Below are positions 34,601-45,622 of a DNA stretch of 64,000 bases, piece by piece. The notes under the pieces were generated by a model. The model was not told where the DNA came from and did not search any database. It saw nothing but the letters and a program-made list of their open reading frames with translations. Every line of letters starts with the position of its first letter. Positions within the stretch are counted from its first letter, which is position 1. A program made the position numbers and the translations under genes. Where the stretch lies: the NCBI GenBank assembly GCA_024228555.1, contig JAAETI010000162.1, forward strand, positions 1 through 64,000, in the 5' to 3' direction. The stretch is from a bacterium (GTDB lineage: Bacteria > Actinomycetota > Acidimicrobiia > Spongiisociales > UBA5794).

Positions 34601-36148
34601 ATGAGTCGCACCAAGGTTCGTCGCGCACTGCTTTCGGTGAGCGACAAGACCGGTCTTTTGGACTTCGCCGGGCAACTGGTCGCGGCGGGGGTTGAGATCG
34701 TTGCCTCAGGCGGCACCGCCCGGGTCCTGCGGAGCGGGGGGATTGCGGTGACTGCTGTCGATTCAGTCACGGGTTTCCCCGAGATGCTGGACGGTCGGGT
34801 CAAGACCCTCCACCCACATATTCATGGAGCGATCCTTGCCGACATCGGTAATCCTGAACATCGCAACGAGTTGTACGACAAGAACCTGACGCCGATACAG
34901 CTGGTGGTTGTGAACCTCTATCCGTTCGAAGATGGTCTCGCCCAAGGCGGACTCACTGCTGACGAAGCGGCGGAGCTCATCGATATTGGCGGGCCAACGA
35001 TGTTGCGTGCGGCCGCAAAGAACCACAAGTGGGTTGGTGTGGTCACCTCGCCCGAGCAGTACGCCGCCGTTGCTGCCGAGATTGCCGACGGTGGCCTGCG
35101 CGGCAATTTCCGACGGGACCTCGCCAGGGAAGCCTTCTATCGAACCGCTCGCTACGACGCCGCAATCGTGGAGTGGCTCGAAGGCTTGGCCGGAGACGTG
35201 CCGCAACGCATGGTGCTGGCCTTTGACCAGGTGGCGGAGCTTCGCTACGGCGAGAACCCACACCAGAGCGCAGCGTTGTTCGCCGAGGGTGGCACCAAGA
35301 GTTGGTGGCAGTCAATGGAACAGCTGCAGGGCAAGGACATGTCCTTCAACAACTATCTCGACACCGAAGCCGCCTGGCGGCTCGTGAATGACTTCGCAGA
35401 TCCCTCTGCGGTGATCGTCAAGCACGCCAATCCTTGCGGCGTCGCCAGCCGGGACTCCATCCAGGAGGCTTTCATCACCGCCTGGGAATGCGATCCGCTG
35501 TCGGCTTTTGGCGGAGTCATCGCCGTAAACGGCAAGATCGACGAGCCGGCCGCACGCCTTATCGTCGAGAACTTCGTCGAAGTGGTCATCGCCCCATCAG
35601 TAGCGGACGGTGCCATCGAGATCCTGGCGCGGAAGAAGAATCTCCGGGTACTGGTGGCCAAACCACCTGGCAATGACGATCTCGACCTTCGTCGTCTCGA
35701 ACATGGTTTTGTCGCACAAGACCGCGATCAGCTCGATCTGCCCCTCCCCGGCAAACTGCCGGCCGATTGGGAGTCGGTTGGCGATCGGCCGCTGAGTGCG
35801 GATCTGTTGATCGAGCTTCGGTTTGCGTGGACTGTTGCGGCACACGCCAAGTCGAATGCAATCGTCGTAGTCCGTGATCGGGCCGCCGTTGGTATCGGTG
35901 CTGGGGATCAGTCGCGCGTCGGTGCGGCGCAGCGGGCGCTCGCCCAGGCTGGTGAGCGGGCCTACGGTGCTGTTGTTGCTTCAGATGGATTCTTCCCATT
36001 CCGTGACGGCGTAGACCAACTCGGTGCAGCCGGGGTGGTTGCGGTAGTCGAGCCCGGTGGTTCGATGCGGGATGAAGACGTGGTCAAGGCTGCTGACGAA
36101 CACCATATGGCAATCGTCTTCACAAGCAGGAGACACTTCAAACATTGA
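34601..36148 (+). CDS. purH: bifunctional AICAR transformylase/IMP cyclohydrolase
   Basis: The 515-residue enzyme carries out the last two steps of IMP synthesis. The N-terminal IMP cyclohydrolase (MGS-like) domain shows [17 protein letters not shown] and [16 protein letters not shown]. The C-terminal transformylase domain shows [34 protein letters not shown] with the catalytic Lys-His, and [10 protein letters not shown]. It ends [14 protein letters not shown], the standard ending (RHFRH). ATG 34601 follows AAGGGG. It shares 4 bases with folD, which makes the 10-formyl-THF it consumes. Confidence 0.96.
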   Translation: MSRTKVRRALLSVSDKTGLLDFAGQLVAAGVEIVASGGTARVLRSGGIAVTAVDSVTGFPEMLDGRVKTLHPHIHGAILADIGNPEHRNELYDKNLTPIQLVVVNLYPFEDGLAQGGLTADEAAELIDIGGPTMLRAAAKNHKWVGVVTSPEQYAAVAAEIADGGLRGNFRRDLAREAFYRTARYDAAIVEWLEGLAGDVPQRMVLAFDQVAELRYGENPHQSAALFAEGGTKSWWQSMEQLQGKDMSFNNYLDTEAAWRLVNDFADPSAVIVKHANPCGVASRDSIQEAFITAWECDPLSAFGGVIAVNGKIDEPAARLIVENFVEVVIAPSVADGAIEILARKKNLRVLVAKPPGNDDLDLRRLEHGFVAQDRDQLDLPLPGKLPADWESVGDRPLSADLLIELRFAWTVAAHAKSNAIVVVRDRAAVGIGAGDQSRVGAAQRALAQAGERAYGAVVASDGFFPFRDGVDQLGAAGVVAVVEPGGSMRDEDVVKAADEHHMAIVFTSRRHFKH

Positions 36149-36999
36149 GTGCATTGATACTTTCCGGCAAGGAAGTCGGTGCGGTGGTGCGGCAAGAGGT
36201 CGCTGACCGTGTTGCCACCCTCAAAGACAGAGGAAAGTCGGTGGGACTGGCGACAGTTCTCGTTGGCGAAGACCCCGCGTCTCAGGTGTATGTGCGTAGC
36301 AAGCACCGCGCTGCCGAGAAGGCAGGCATGCTGTCGTTTGACCATGGGTTGCCTGGAGATGCCACGCAACAGATGGTGGAGGACAAGGTTCGTGATTTGA
36401 ACCGTGACCCTGCTGTTGACGGCATGATCGTGCAGCTCCCCCTACCCGCGGGTTTAGACGGGAACCGTGCCGTGGAGACGATCGACCCCGCCAAGGACGC
36501 CGACGGGCTCCACCCGTACAGCCTGGGGCTACTTGCATTGGAGCGGGGATTCCTGCGTCCGGCTACTCCAAGCGGGATAATGCGGATTCTGCAGCACTAC
36601 GACATTGCGACCAGTGGCAAGCTGGCAGTGATCGTGGGGCGTTCGTTCCTGGTCGGCAAACCGATGGCGCTTCTGCTGGGAGCCAAAGGCGTTGATGCCA
36701 CGGTTGTCCAAGCTCATTCGCGGACGAAAGACCTCGCCGCTCTCACCAAGAAGGCGGACATCTTGGTTGCCGCCATCGGACGACCCGGCTTCATTGATGG
36801 CTCGCAGATCAAGCGTGGTGCGGTCGTTATCGACGTTGGAATCAATCGTACGGACGAAGGCCTGGTTGGAGACGTAGACTTCGACTCGGCGGTCAAGGTC
36901 GCCGGTGCGATAACCCCAGTCCCCGGGGGGGTTGGCATCATGACTGTTGCTTCTCTCCTCGCTAACACCGTTGCCGCGGCGGAACACGCGGTCTCCTGA
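36145..36999 (+). CDS. folD: methylene-THF dehydrogenase/methenyl-THF cyclohydrolase
   Basis: The 284-residue bifunctional enzyme interconverts methylene-, methenyl- and 10-formyl-tetrahydrofolate. It has [24 protein letters not shown] with the catalytic Tyr/Lys region, [27 protein letters not shown], the nucleotide fold [17 protein letters not shown] and the end [18 protein letters not shown] 36145 overlaps the purH stop (TTGA), so translation is coupled to the enzyme that uses its product. Confidence 0.95.
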   Translation: MSALILSGKEVGAVVRQEVADRVATLKDRGKSVGLATVLVGEDPASQVYVRSKHRAAEKAGMLSFDHGLPGDATQQMVEDKVRDLNRDPAVDGMIVQLPLPAGLDGNRAVETIDPAKDADGLHPYSLGLLALERGFLRPATPSGIMRILQHYDIATSGKLAVIVGRSFLVGKPMALLLGAKGVDATVVQAHSRTKDLAALTKKADILVAAIGRPGFIDGSQIKRGAVVIDVGINRTDEGLVGDVDFDSAVKVAGAITPVPGGVGIMTVASLLANTVAAAEHAVS

Positions 37000-37009
37000 C
37001 AGGAAAGGC

Positions 37010-37040
37010 TTGACTCGTCCCTAGGGGGAGACCCGACAAT
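37010..37040 (+). promoter_or_regulatory. MerR-type promoter with 19-bp spacer and dyad
   Basis: TTGACT (37010-37015) and GACAAT (37035-37040) are 19 bases apart, the long spacer typical of MerR-controlled promoters. The spacer holds a dyad centred on CTAG (CTC-GTCC-CTAG-GGGG-GAG). It lies 22 bases before the start of a MerR gene, so autoregulation is likely. Confidence 0.65.
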
Positions 37041-37062
37041 GGTTGGGCAGGAGGTACGAAGA

Positions 37063-37881
37063 GTGAATCTGGTCCCGATCGGGCGATTCTCGAAGATGAC
37101 ACGGCTGTCGGTCAAGGCGCTTCGGCTGTATGACGATAACGGTCTGCTCCGCCCCGCTCATGTCGATCCATCGTCGGGGTATCGGTATTACGACATCGAG
37201 CAAGCGAGTAGAGCGGAGCTGGTGAAAACCCTGCGTGCCGTCAACATGCCGCTCGACCAGATCCAGGAGATCGTGGTAGCCGACAACTCTGAGATCGCAC
37301 ACAAGCAGCTCCTGGTCCACCGCCAGCGGCTCGGTGCGCAGCTGGCGGCGCAAGAGCGGACTCTCACGTACCTCGAAACGCTTATTGACCAAGAGGAGGG
37401 GATCATGTCCTATCAAGTCGAAGTTATCGAAGAGCCGTCACTACAGGTGGCCGCCACCAGAGTGACCACATCCAAGAGCCGCATCGCCAACGATATCGGC
37501 ACTGGGTTCGGGGCAATCATGAAGGCGATGGGTCGCAGTGGTGTTTCCGCTGCGGGCTCTCCGCTGATCGTATATCACGATGTCATCGATGACGAGGCGG
37601 ACGGGGACATCGAGATCTGTGTGCCCATCGGCAGCAAGATCACTGCCGATGCGAGCGTCTCCGCTCGCGAACTGGAGGGGGGATCAATGGCAGCCACCGT
37701 CCATCGTGGCCCCTATGACCAGATGCCGTTGGCATATCGGGCGCTGACCGGTTGGATTGCTGAGCACGGTCATGAGATTGCAGGGCCACCGCGCGAGGTC
37801 TATCTCAACGACCCACGGACGGTAGCTCCCGACCAACTCCTGACCAGGGTTGTGTTCCCGATCTGTCCCGAGACGGGCTGA
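37063..37881 (+). CDS. MerR-family regulator with GyrI-like effector domain
   Basis: The 272-residue protein has an N-terminal MerR winged helix ([26 protein letters not shown] with [14 protein letters not shown]), a coiled dimerisation helix (about 85-120, [25 protein letters not shown]) and a C-terminal GyrI-like/BmrR-type small-molecule domain (about 125-272). Such proteins bind hydrophobic or cationic compounds and twist a 19-bp-spacer promoter. Exactly such a promoter stands in front of it. The target may be only itself; the next gene, icd, is 196 bases away. GTG 37063 has GGAGG 8 bases upstream, better than the ATG at 37039, which overlaps the -10 box. Confidence 0.82.
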   Translation: MNLVPIGRFSKMTRLSVKALRLYDDNGLLRPAHVDPSSGYRYYDIEQASRAELVKTLRAVNMPLDQIQEIVVADNSEIAHKQLLVHRQRLGAQLAAQERTLTYLETLIDQEEGIMSYQVEVIEEPSLQVAATRVTTSKSRIANDIGTGFGAIMKAMGRSGVSAAGSPLIVYHDVIDDEADGDIEICVPIGSKITADASVSARELEGGSMAATVHRGPYDQMPLAYRALTGWIAEHGHEIAGPPREVYLNDPRTVAPDQLLTRVVFPICPETG

Positions 37882-38077
37882 GCGACCGACACCTGTCTGG
37901 TCATGGTTGTGGGCATCTCTTGTGGCGGAGATCGGATGTGTCGATGCTCGATTGACTACGATCGCGGAGACTGGTGGTAAACCTGCCAGCATCGGCTTGG
38001 TCCCAGCTATCGATTCGGGGGCGTATCGATGCGGCTATTTTCACCTCATTCAATCAACACGCTGGAGGACATGGCCG

Positions 38078-39280
<1,203 letters not shown>

Positions 39281-39318
39281 CCGTCCGGGCTACCACAAGA
39301 TCAAAGGAGTCTCAGAGT

Positions 39319-40254
39319 ATGAGCAAAGTGACCGTTGTAGGAGCAGGCAAGTACGGTTCAACAACCGTGCAACGGCTCGCCGAGTGGGATGTCGTTGATG
39401 AAGTAGTGATGACGGACATTGTCGAGGGATTGCCGCAAGGTCTCGCCCTTGACATGAACCAGAGTCGCCCGGTGACAGGGCATCGCACTCTCGTAGTGGG
39501 TACGAATGACTACGCCGACTCAGCAGGCAGCGACGTGGTCATCATCACGGCGGGTCTACCTCGCAAGCCGGGCATGTCGCGCATGGACCTTCTCGAGGTG
39601 AACGCCAAGATCGTCAAGAGTGTCACCGAGGACATTGTCCGCTACTCACCTGATGCCGTGATCATCGTCGTCACCAATCCGCTTGATCAGATGACGACGC
39701 TGGCTGCAGAGGTGTCTGGGTTCCCCAGGAACCGGGTCTTTGGACAGGCAGGGATTCTCGACAGTTCGCGTTTTGCGCACTTCATTTCGGAGAAGACCGG
39801 TGCGGACATTCAGTCGATTGAGGCCGTGACCCTGGGCAGCCATGGCGAAACCATGGTTCCGGTGCCGTCGCTGTGTCGTGTTGATGACAAGCCGCTGGCC
39901 GAGGTGCTCGATCCGGGAACGATCGATGATCTGGTTGATCGCACTCGCAAGGGCGGCGCCGAGATTGTCGGGCTGCTCAAGACGGGGAGTGCCTACTACG
40001 CACCATCCGCAGCAGCGGCCTACATGGCGAAAGCAGTGGTCGAGAACTCTGCGGAGAAGCTGCCGGTGTGCGCATGGATGACGGGTGAGTACGGTATCGA
40101 TGATGTGTACCTGGGTGTCATCGCCGAGATAGGTTCGGGCGGTGTGCAAAGGGTCGTGGAACTCGAATTGACCGATGAAGAGGCCACAGGCCTCGCTGAG
40201 GCAGCTGTTGCGGTCAAGGAGAAGGTCGAAGACCTGGCGCAAATCGATCTCTAG
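39319..40254 (+). CDS. mdh: malate dehydrogenase (LDH-like type)
   Basis: The 311-residue enzyme oxidises malate to oxaloacetate with NAD. It is the LDH-like MDH type 3: KVTVVGAGKYGSTTVQRLAE (Rossmann loop), VVIITAGLPRKPGMSRMDLL (the Arg-rich loop R-K-P-G-M-S-R, diagnostic for malate), VTNPLDQMT, and the catalytic His in TLGSHGETMVPV. ATG 39319 has AAAGGAG 9 bases upstream. It sits 38 bases after icd, forming a TCA pair, and is followed by a strong terminator. Confidence 0.95.
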   Translation: MSKVTVVGAGKYGSTTVQRLAEWDVVDEVVMTDIVEGLPQGLALDMNQSRPVTGHRTLVVGTNDYADSAGSDVVIITAGLPRKPGMSRMDLLEVNAKIVKSVTEDIVRYSPDAVIIVVTNPLDQMTTLAAEVSGFPRNRVFGQAGILDSSRFAHFISEKTGADIQSIEAVTLGSHGETMVPVPSLCRVDDKPLAEVLDPGTIDDLVDRTRKGGAEIVGLLKTGSAYYAPSAAAAYMAKAVVENSAEKLPVCAWMTGEYGIDDVYLGVIAEIGSGGVQRVVELELTDEEATGLAEAAVAVKEKVEDLAQIDL

Positions 40255-40270
40255 CCGGCTCACGGGGCAT

Positions 40271-40307
40271 AGCAAGAGGGCGGGACCAGTGGTCCCGCCC
40301 TCTTGCT
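40271..40307. terminator. bidirectional terminator between mdh and a convergent gene
   Basis: A perfect 17-bp stem (40271-40287 with 40291-40307, loop AGT, arms reading AGCAAGAGGGCGGGACC and its complement) is followed by CGTTTC on the plus strand. It lies midway between the convergent stops at 40254 and 40321. Confidence 0.85.
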
Positions 40308-40320
40308 CGTTTCAAGGTTC

Positions 40321-41223
40321 TTACTGAGCAGCCCGAGCTTCCCGCTGATGCTGCTGTGCAACTTCGAGAGCGGCTTGGATTTCGGCAGCGCTGGCCTCGG
40401 CGGCGAGACGCTGCTTTTCGGCACGCTGCTGGTTGATAATGATGTCCCGTCGTTTGGCCCACAACGACACCGCTCCGACAAAGGCCAGCAGCATCCCAAA
40501 TAGGGAAAGGAAGTATCCAGAGGTGACCTGAGTGTCCTTGTATTGGCCGACTACCCCATCTAGGTCGAGTTGAGCGGTGATCAGGTTTGCCCTGATTGCT
40601 GCTGCACTGAGGGCGATCGCGATACCGCCGGCGACTGTCGAGATGATCAGCATCCGGTTGGCCGCAAGCTCGACAGGCCTGCCGGCTGAGGCGAGACCAA
40701 ACAAGACCAGGGCTGCGATACCCACCCAAACAACCGGTCGTGCCTCCGACTCGCTACCGAAGACCAGAAGGTTCATAACCGAAGCGGTAACGACAACTAT
40801 GGCTAAGGAACTGAGGGTCTTGACGGCTGCTGCCATCTCCGGGAGTCGTGGTACCACAAGGCCCTTCACGATCCAGCCGACCGCAAAGGCGAGCACCCAG
40901 CCGGTTGCTCCGCCGCCCATCGTTCGATCATCGGTCCCGTAGATGGCGGCGACTCCGATGGCGCCTAACGCCATGAGCAAAGCAATGAGAACGCTATACA
41001 GCGGTTTCAGCGACTTTTCCAACATGGTCAGCAAACCGGCGCCGAAGATGAGGGCACCAATCGTGAAGGCAATGGAACCGTGGATTGACTCGAAACCGCG
41101 GGTTGACCACGGTTCGACGAGATACGAAGTCTGGGGATTCATGCGAGCAATTTCCCAGGCAATCGACGCCATCGTTATCGCCGCTCCCAGGAGCAGCAAC
41201 ATCTGTGGCCGGTAGCGTTTCAC
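40321..41223 (-). CDS. polytopic membrane protein with C-terminal coiled coil, function unknown
   Basis: The 300-residue protein has about seven or eight hydrophobic helices (for example MLLLLGAAITMASIAW, SIAFTIGALIFGAGLLTML, LIALLMALGAIGVAAIYG, TLSSLAIVVVTASVMNLLVF, ISTVAGGIAIALSAAAI, GYFLSLFGMLLAFVGAVSLW). A charged C-terminal helix of about 45 residues rich in Ala, Gln, Glu and Arg follows (NQQRAEKQRLAAEASAAEIQ), which could form a coiled coil in the cytoplasm. I do not recognise the family. GTG 41223 is placed after GGAGG; the frame upstream to 41793 runs antisense through the HU gene and a repeat and is not credible. Confidence 0.65.
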   Translation of the reverse strand: MKRYRPQMLLLLGAAITMASIAWEIARMNPQTSYLVEPWSTRGFESIHGSIAFTIGALIFGAGLLTMLEKSLKPLYSVLIALLMALGAIGVAAIYGTDDRTMGGGATGWVLAFAVGWIVKGLVVPRLPEMAAAVKTLSSLAIVVVTASVMNLLVFGSESEARPVVWVGIAALVLFGLASAGRPVELAANRMLIISTVAGGIAIALSAAAIRANLITAQLDLDGVVGQYKDTQVTSGYFLSLFGMLLAFVGAVSLWAKRRDIIINQQRAEKQRLAAEASAAEIQAALEVAQQHQREARAAQ

Positions 41224-41361
41224 TCGTTCCCTTTCCTCCGGATCGTGACACTTTACCGGCATTGCCGTCTGTCGTCCTCCCGGTCGTCGTGTGTGAGCAT
41301 CCTTGGGCAGCCGGGGTCGTGTCGGTATCGTTCGGCTCAGACAGATGACAGGAGCGGATTC

Positions 41362-41634
41362 GTGAACAAGGCGGATCTCATCGATCAGGTGGCATCGCGC
41401 ACGGGCCAGACGAAGGTCGCAGTTGCCGCAGCGGTCGAAGCGACCATGGCGACCATCGTTGAGACGGTCGCTCGAGCTGAGGCAGTGACCCTCAGCGGGT
41501 TTGGCACATTCGAGTCGAAGAAGCGTCGCGCCCGAACGGGGCGTAATCCGCGCACGGGTGATGCGGTCCCGATTCCGCCCAAGACTATTCCTGTGTTCCG
41601 GCCAGGCAACGCTTTTAAGGATGCCGTCGAGTAA
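41362..41634 (+). CDS. HU-family DNA-binding protein
   Basis: The 90-residue protein is a complete HU/IHF-like nucleoid protein: MNKADLIDQVASRTGQTK at the start, the beta-arm region LSGFGTFESKKRRARTGRNP with the DNA-intercalating segment (GRNPRTGD), and the ending VFRPGNAFKDAV. It lacks the long Lys/Ala tail of mycobacterial and streptomycete HupB/HupS types. GTG 41362 has AGGAG 8 bases upstream. It bends and compacts DNA as a homodimer. Confidence 0.93.
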   Translation: MNKADLIDQVASRTGQTKVAVAAAVEATMATIVETVARAEAVTLSGFGTFESKKRRARTGRNPRTGDAVPIPPKTIPVFRPGNAFKDAVE

Positions 41635-41645
41635 GCGGCCAAAAC

Positions 41646-41679
41646 AAAAAGGGGCCAGGCTGGTACCTGGATCCTCTTT
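41646..41679. terminator. terminator between HU and SCP2 genes
   Basis: AAAGGGGCCAGG (41648-41659) pairs with CCTGG-AT-CCTCTTT (41666-41679) around loop CTGGTA, with one two-base bulge. The A-tract on one side and T-tract on the other allow termination from both directions. Confidence 0.7.
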
Positions 41680-41683
41680 GCAG

Positions 41684-41767
41684 CTACTTCTTAGTAGTCG
41701 ATTTCTACTTCTTAGTAGTCGATTTCTACTTCTTAGTAGTCGATTTCTACTTCTTAGTAGTCGACGT
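41684..41767. repeat. four tandem 21-bp repeats at the 3' end of the SCP2 gene
   Basis: Four head-to-tail copies start at 41684, 41705, 41726 and 41747; the first three are identical and the fourth differs only at its end (CGACGT instead of CGATTT). Each contains CTACT-TCTT-AGTAG, a small hairpin. On the minus strand each unit reads as codons TAA GAA GTA GAA ATC GAC TAC, so it repeats the last codons (V-D-Y type ending) and stop of the SCP2 gene, in frame. The array therefore looks like a duplication of that gene's terminus. Confidence 0.85.
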
Positions 41768-42140
41768 CTACGTCGGCGACGGTTGCCGCCCACTTGTTGA
41801 TGACGCCCTGATTCATCATGAGCACTGCCATGTTGCCCGCAACCTTGATCTTGCCGGTCATGAACGCCATCTGCGTATTCAGGTCACCCTTGAAGAGGGA
41901 GATGGCAGTTTCGTGGGTGCTGGTGATGGACACGTCGGCGGATTCCAGTTCACCGCCCGTCATCGTGGCCGCTCCATCGGCGACCGACAGGTAGTAATCA
42001 ATGTCGTCGCCGGGGGCTTCGGTGACATGGAACTGCAGGCCCATGTTTATGTTTGTAATCGAGCTGACAAAGTCGTCGTTGCCGTTGAGGGCAACGGTAG
42101 CTGCTGCCAGATGCTCGTCACTCAAGAACTCCGCACCCAT
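41754..42140 (-). CDS. SCP2 sterol-binding-domain protein
   Basis: The 128-residue product is a single SCP2-like domain, a fold with a hydrophobic tunnel that binds lipids or acyl groups. Features are LQFHVTEAPGDDIDYYLSVADG, then SADVSITSTHETAISLFKGDLNTQMAFMTGKIKVAGN, the usual SCP2 core (GKIKVxGN). The C-terminus is acidic (VADVDVDY). ATG 42140 follows AAGGA by 7 bases; TTG 42143 is adjacent but less likely. Its stop lies inside a 21-bp tandem repeat. It is downstream of sdhB on the same strand, but a 63-base gap with a hairpin separates them. A role in lipid handling is inferred from the fold. Confidence 0.85.
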   Translation of the reverse strand: MGAEFLSDEHLAAATVALNGNDDFVSSITNINMGLQFHVTEAPGDDIDYYLSVADGAATMTGGELESADVSITSTHETAISLFKGDLNTQMAFMTGKIKVAGNMAVLMMNQGVINKWAATVADVDVDY

Positions 42141-42184
42141 CAAGATTTCCTTCTATAGCTGAATGGTGCATTGTATCGACGTGT

Positions 42185-42204
42185 GGCGTCGCTGCGCCGA
42201 CGCC
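42185..42204 (-). terminator. hairpin directly after sdhB
   Basis: GGCGTCG and CGACGCC form a perfect 7-bp stem with a 6-base loop, touching the sdhB stop codon. No U-tract follows on the minus strand, so it may be a weak terminator or an mRNA-end stabiliser. Confidence 0.4.
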
Positions 42205-42965
42205 TATCGCTGACCGAATTTCCTGCGGTCTTTGAGCTTCGCCATCATGTAATCCCGGTTCATCAGAGCGATGTTGTCGATGCTGATGCTCTTCGGGCAC
42301 GCCTCCTCGCATTCACCGTGATTGGTGCACGAACCAAAGAACTCCTCCATCTTCTCGACCATGGCCGCGGTCCGCTTGTAGCGTTCCGGCTGCCCCTGGG
42401 GGAGTAGATTGAGGTGTGCCAGCTTGGCCGATGTGAACAACTGGCCGGCACTGTTGGGACATGCCGCAATGCAGGCCGCACACCCGATGCAGGCGGCCGC
42501 ATCCATCGACGCTTCAGCGGCAGGCTTGGGGATCGGGATGAGATTGGCGTCGGGGGCACCACCCGTGTTGACGCTGATGTAGCCGCCGGCTTCGATGATG
42601 CGATCCAGAGGTGACCGGTCAACAATCAGGTCGCGGACGACCGGAAGACCGGTGGCCCGCCACGGTTCGATGACGATCCGGTCACCGTCGTTGAACTTCC
42701 GCATATGGAGCTGGCAAGTCGCTGTGCCCTTCTGGTCACCGTGGGGATGCCCGTTGATCATGACTCCGCACATCCCGCAGATACCCTCACGACAATCGTG
42801 ATCGAACTCGATGGGCACATCGCCGGCTTCGACGAGGCGTTCGTTGACTGTGTCGAGCATCTCCAGGAATGACGCCTCCGAGCTGATGCCCTTTGCCTCA
42901 TACTCCTTGAACTCGCCTGGCTTACCGGGGCCGTCCTGGCGCCACACCTTCAGTGTGAGATCCAT
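42204..42965 (-). CDS. sdhB: succinate dehydrogenase iron-sulfur subunit
   Basis: The 253-residue subunit carries three iron-sulfur clusters from flavin to the membrane anchor. The [2Fe-2S] domain shows [22 protein letters not shown] and CQLHMR; the ferredoxin domain shows [16 protein letters not shown] and [16 protein letters not shown]. The motif style ([20 protein letters not shown]) is that of the SdhB form seen with a long single-chain cytochrome b. ATG 42965 shares one base with the sdhA stop (TAATG). Confidence 0.94.
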   Translation of the reverse strand: MDLTLKVWRQDGPGKPGEFKEYEAKGISSEASFLEMLDTVNERLVEAGDVPIEFDHDCREGICGMCGVMINGHPHGDQKGTATCQLHMRKFNDGDRIVIEPWRATGLPVVRDLIVDRSPLDRIIEAGGYISVNTGGAPDANLIPIPKPAAEASMDAAACIGCAACIAACPNSAGQLFTSAKLAHLNLLPQGQPERYKRTAAMVEKMEEFFGSCTNHGECEEACPKSISIDNIALMNRDYMMAKLKDRRKFGQR

Positions 42966-44884
42966 TACTTGTAGCTCCTTTGTGCCAATGCGACGTACTC
43001 GAATTCAAGTGGCTCCTTGATGTGCGTCTGCGCTTGCCCGTATCCGTTCCATTCCCATGCCGAGGAATGTGCTTGGTTGACGTCGTCGCGCTGGGCCTCA
43101 CCTTCGTCTGTTTGGTGTTCGACTCTGAAGTGACCACCGCAGGACTCTTCTCTTTCCAAGGCATCACGACACATGAGTTCTGCGAGCTCAAAGAAGTCGG
43201 CGACTCGTGCTGCCTTGGCCAGTTCCGAGTTGTAGCTGTCTTCGGTGCCGGTGACTCGTACGTTCTTCCAGAACTCCTCCCGCAGCGCCGGGATCTGGAC
43301 CAAGGCCTTCTCGAGGCCCGCCTTGCTTCTGGCCAGACCGCAGTGCTCGATCATGATGTTGCCGAGTTCGCGATGGAAGGAATCCACGGTCCTCATGCCG
43401 TTGATTGACAGCAGCTTTTTCATCCGCTCGTCGACCTCGCGTTCACTGTCCTTGAAGACCTCGTGATCGGTTGAGACCGGAGCAACGTTGAGATAGTCGA
43501 CGAGATAGTCGGCGATTGTGTAGGGGAGGACGAAATAGCCGTCCGCCAGTCCTTGCATCAAAGCGCTCGCTCCAAGCCGATTGGCACCGTGGTCGGAGAA
43601 GTTGGCCTCACCGATCGCATAGAGGCCCGGCACGTTGGTCATGAGGTTGTAGTCGACCCAAAGACCACCCATCGTGTAGTGGGGTGCCGGGTAGATCCGC
43701 ATCGGGACCACGTAGGGGTCCTCGTCGGTGATGCGCTCGTACATCTCAAAGAGATTCCCGTAGCGAGCCTCGATGACGTCTTTGCCGAGACGGCCGATTG
43801 CCTCGGCGAAGTCGAGGTACACGCCGTTCTTGAGGGGACCGATCCCGCGGTTTTCGTCGATCATCCGCATTGCAGCCCTGGAGGCGACGTCGCGCGGCGC
43901 CAAATTGCCGAATGACGGATAGATCCGCTCTAGGTAGTAGTCGCGCTCGTCTTCTGGGATGTCGTTCGCAGGGCGCGTGTCATCGGGGTTGATTGGGACC
44001 CAGATCCGGCCATCGTTGCGAAGCGATTCCGACATGAGGGTCAGCTTCGATTGGAATTCGTCATGGACCGGGATGCAGGTCGGGTGGATCTGCGTGAAGC
44101 AAGGGTTCGCAAAGTGGGCACCCTTGCGATGGGCTCGCCAGATCGCGGTCGTGTTGCATGCCATGGCATTGGTCGACAGGAAGAACACATTGCTGTAGCC
44201 CCCAGTGGCCAGCACGACTGCGTGAGCCGAGTGTGACGAGATTTCGCCACTGACCATGTCGCGGACCACAACGCCGGCGGCACGGCCTTCGTGGGTGACC
44301 ACCTCGAGCATCTCGCTGCGGTTGTACAGGGTCACGTTGCCGAGAGCTATCTGACGGGCCAGGGCTTGATAGGCCCCGAGCAGCAGCTGCTGGCCAGTTT
44401 GGCCCCTGGCGTAGAAGGTTCGCGACACCTGAGCGCCACCAAAGGAACGGTTGTCGAGGAGACCGCCGTATTCCCTGGCAAAGGGGACACCCTGGGCGGT
44501 GCATTGGTCGATGATCTCGTTCGCAACCTCGGCCAGCCGGTAGACATTGGCCTCGCGGGACCGGTAATCGCCGCCCTTTACCGTGTCGTAGAAGAGCCGG
44601 AAGATGCTGTCACCGTCGTTGGTGTAGTTCTTCGCAGCGTTGATCCCGCCTTGCGCCGCAATCGAATGGGCGCGCCGGGGCGAGTCGTGATAGGTGAATA
44701 CTCTCACCTTGTAACCCATCTCGCCGAACGAGGCAGCTGCCGAAGCTCCGGCAAGACCGGTGCCAATGATGATGATTTCGTACTTCCGCTTGTTAGCGGG
44801 GTTGACCAGCTTGCTGTCGAAGCGATGGCTGGTCCATTTGTCCTGAATCGGTCCTGCGGGGACCTTCGCATCAAGTGTTGTCAC
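42965..44884 (-). CDS. sdhA: succinate dehydrogenase flavoprotein subunit
   Basis: The 639-residue subunit oxidises succinate to fumarate with covalently bound FAD. It shows [21 protein letters not shown], then [18 protein letters not shown] with the flavin-linking His in the AHS(I)AAQGG block, HPTCIP with the catalytic region, [15 protein letters not shown] and the [20 protein letters not shown]-terminal motif. The length and the [23 protein letters not shown] block match the SdhA/FrdA group found in Actinobacteria and Bacteroidetes with type B anchors. GTG 44884 has GGAGG 4 bases upstream. Confidence 0.95.
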   Translation of the reverse strand: MTTLDAKVPAGPIQDKWTSHRFDSKLVNPANKRKYEIIIIGTGLAGASAAASFGEMGYKVRVFTYHDSPRRAHSIAAQGGINAAKNYTNDGDSIFRLFYDTVKGGDYRSREANVYRLAEVANEIIDQCTAQGVPFAREYGGLLDNRSFGGAQVSRTFYARGQTGQQLLLGAYQALARQIALGNVTLYNRSEMLEVVTHEGRAAGVVVRDMVSGEISSHSAHAVVLATGGYSNVFFLSTNAMACNTTAIWRAHRKGAHFANPCFTQIHPTCIPVHDEFQSKLTLMSESLRNDGRIWVPINPDDTRPANDIPEDERDYYLERIYPSFGNLAPRDVASRAAMRMIDENRGIGPLKNGVYLDFAEAIGRLGKDVIEARYGNLFEMYERITDEDPYVVPMRIYPAPHYTMGGLWVDYNLMTNVPGLYAIGEANFSDHGANRLGASALMQGLADGYFVLPYTIADYLVDYLNVAPVSTDHEVFKDSEREVDERMKKLLSINGMRTVDSFHRELGNIMIEHCGLARSKAGLEKALVQIPALREEFWKNVRVTGTEDSYNSELAKAARVADFFELAELMCRDALEREESCGGHFRVEHQTDEGEAQRDDVNQAHSSAWEWNGYGQAQTHIKEPLEFEYVALAQRSYK

Positions 44885-44893
44885 GAGGCCTCC

Positions 44894-45622
44894 TTAAGAA
44901 ATGACTCCGAGTTGCACGGCGATCGGAAATGACAGATTGCCGCCGATGATTACCGCGGTGAATCCCCAGGCGAGGTACCGACGCCACTTGTTGTAGGTCT
45001 CGTTGTTGGCCCCGATGCTCTGGAAGAGGCTCCACACTCCGTGGAATATGTGGAAGCCGAGTGCGATGTTGGCGACGATATAGGCAACAGCGACGGGCAC
45101 CCTCTCAAAGCTGGCCACCATGTTGCTGTAGATGTCGCCCGAAACGTGTTCCGGGTTGGCCGTGCCGATCGTCAGATCCGAAACGTGGAATACGATGAAC
45201 AGCAAGACAATGATGCCGGAATAGCGCATCGTTCGAGAGGCGTAGTTGGCGACAAGGTATTCACGAGGTGCGTCGTAACGAACCTTGCCTCGCGCCGCCA
45301 GGTTCCTTCTGGTCAGGGCGTAGGCGGCATGCACATGGATCGCAAAGGCAAAGGCGAGACCGATACGCATGATCCACAGCAAGTGTTCCTCAGGGACGAG
45401 ATGGCCCCCAAGATCCCGTAGAGCGTGGCCGTACTCGTTGATGGACTCGGGGCCCAGGTAGACCTTGAGGTTGCCCACCATGTGAGCGGCGATGTAGCCG
45501 AGCAGGATTATCCCGCTGACGGCCATGGTCCACTTCTTGGCAACATCTGAGCGGTAAAACTCGACGATCCATGGCAGTTTCCGAGCCGGCTTGGTGTCAT
45601 TGCGGCGGCCGATTGTGGTCAC
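44894..45622 (-). CDS. sdhC: succinate dehydrogenase cytochrome b subunit
   Basis: The 242-residue membrane anchor has about five helices, each of the fused SdhC/D type B kind: WTMAVSGIILLGYIAAHMVG, LLWIMRIGLAFAFAIHVHAAYAL, YSGIIVLLFIVFHVSDLTIG, VAVAYIVANIALGFHIFHGV and FTAVIIGGNLSFPIAV. Histidines in these helices (AAHMVG, AIHVHA, VFHVSD, GFHIFHG) suit two b hemes, as in Bacillus/Wolinella-type complexes. GTG 45622 is chosen because GGAGG stands 6 bases before it; GTG 45628 would abut the Shine-Dalgarno sequence. It heads sdhCAB. Confidence 0.92.
   Translation of the reverse strand: MTTIGRRNDTKPARKLPWIVEFYRSDVAKKWTMAVSGIILLGYIAAHMVGNLKVYLGPESINEYGHALRDLGGHLVPEEHLLWIMRIGLAFAFAIHVHAAYALTRRNLAARGKVRYDAPREYLVANYASRTMRYSGIIVLLFIVFHVSDLTIGTANPEHVSGDIYSNMVASFERVPVAVAYIVANIALGFHIFHGVWSLFQSIGANNETYNKWRRYLAWGFTAVIIGGNLSFPIAVQLGVIS

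Noticed and set aside
41684-41767. CRISPR-like array
   Set aside because: Units are contiguous with no spacers and coincide with a gene terminus.
41223-41793. Long upstream extension of the membrane protein frame and the opposite-strand frame with repeats of the kind LLRSRN and LLLSSRF
   Set aside because: They run through the HU gene and the 21-bp tandem array; the repeats are shadows of that DNA repeat, and no start signal or family similarity supports them.
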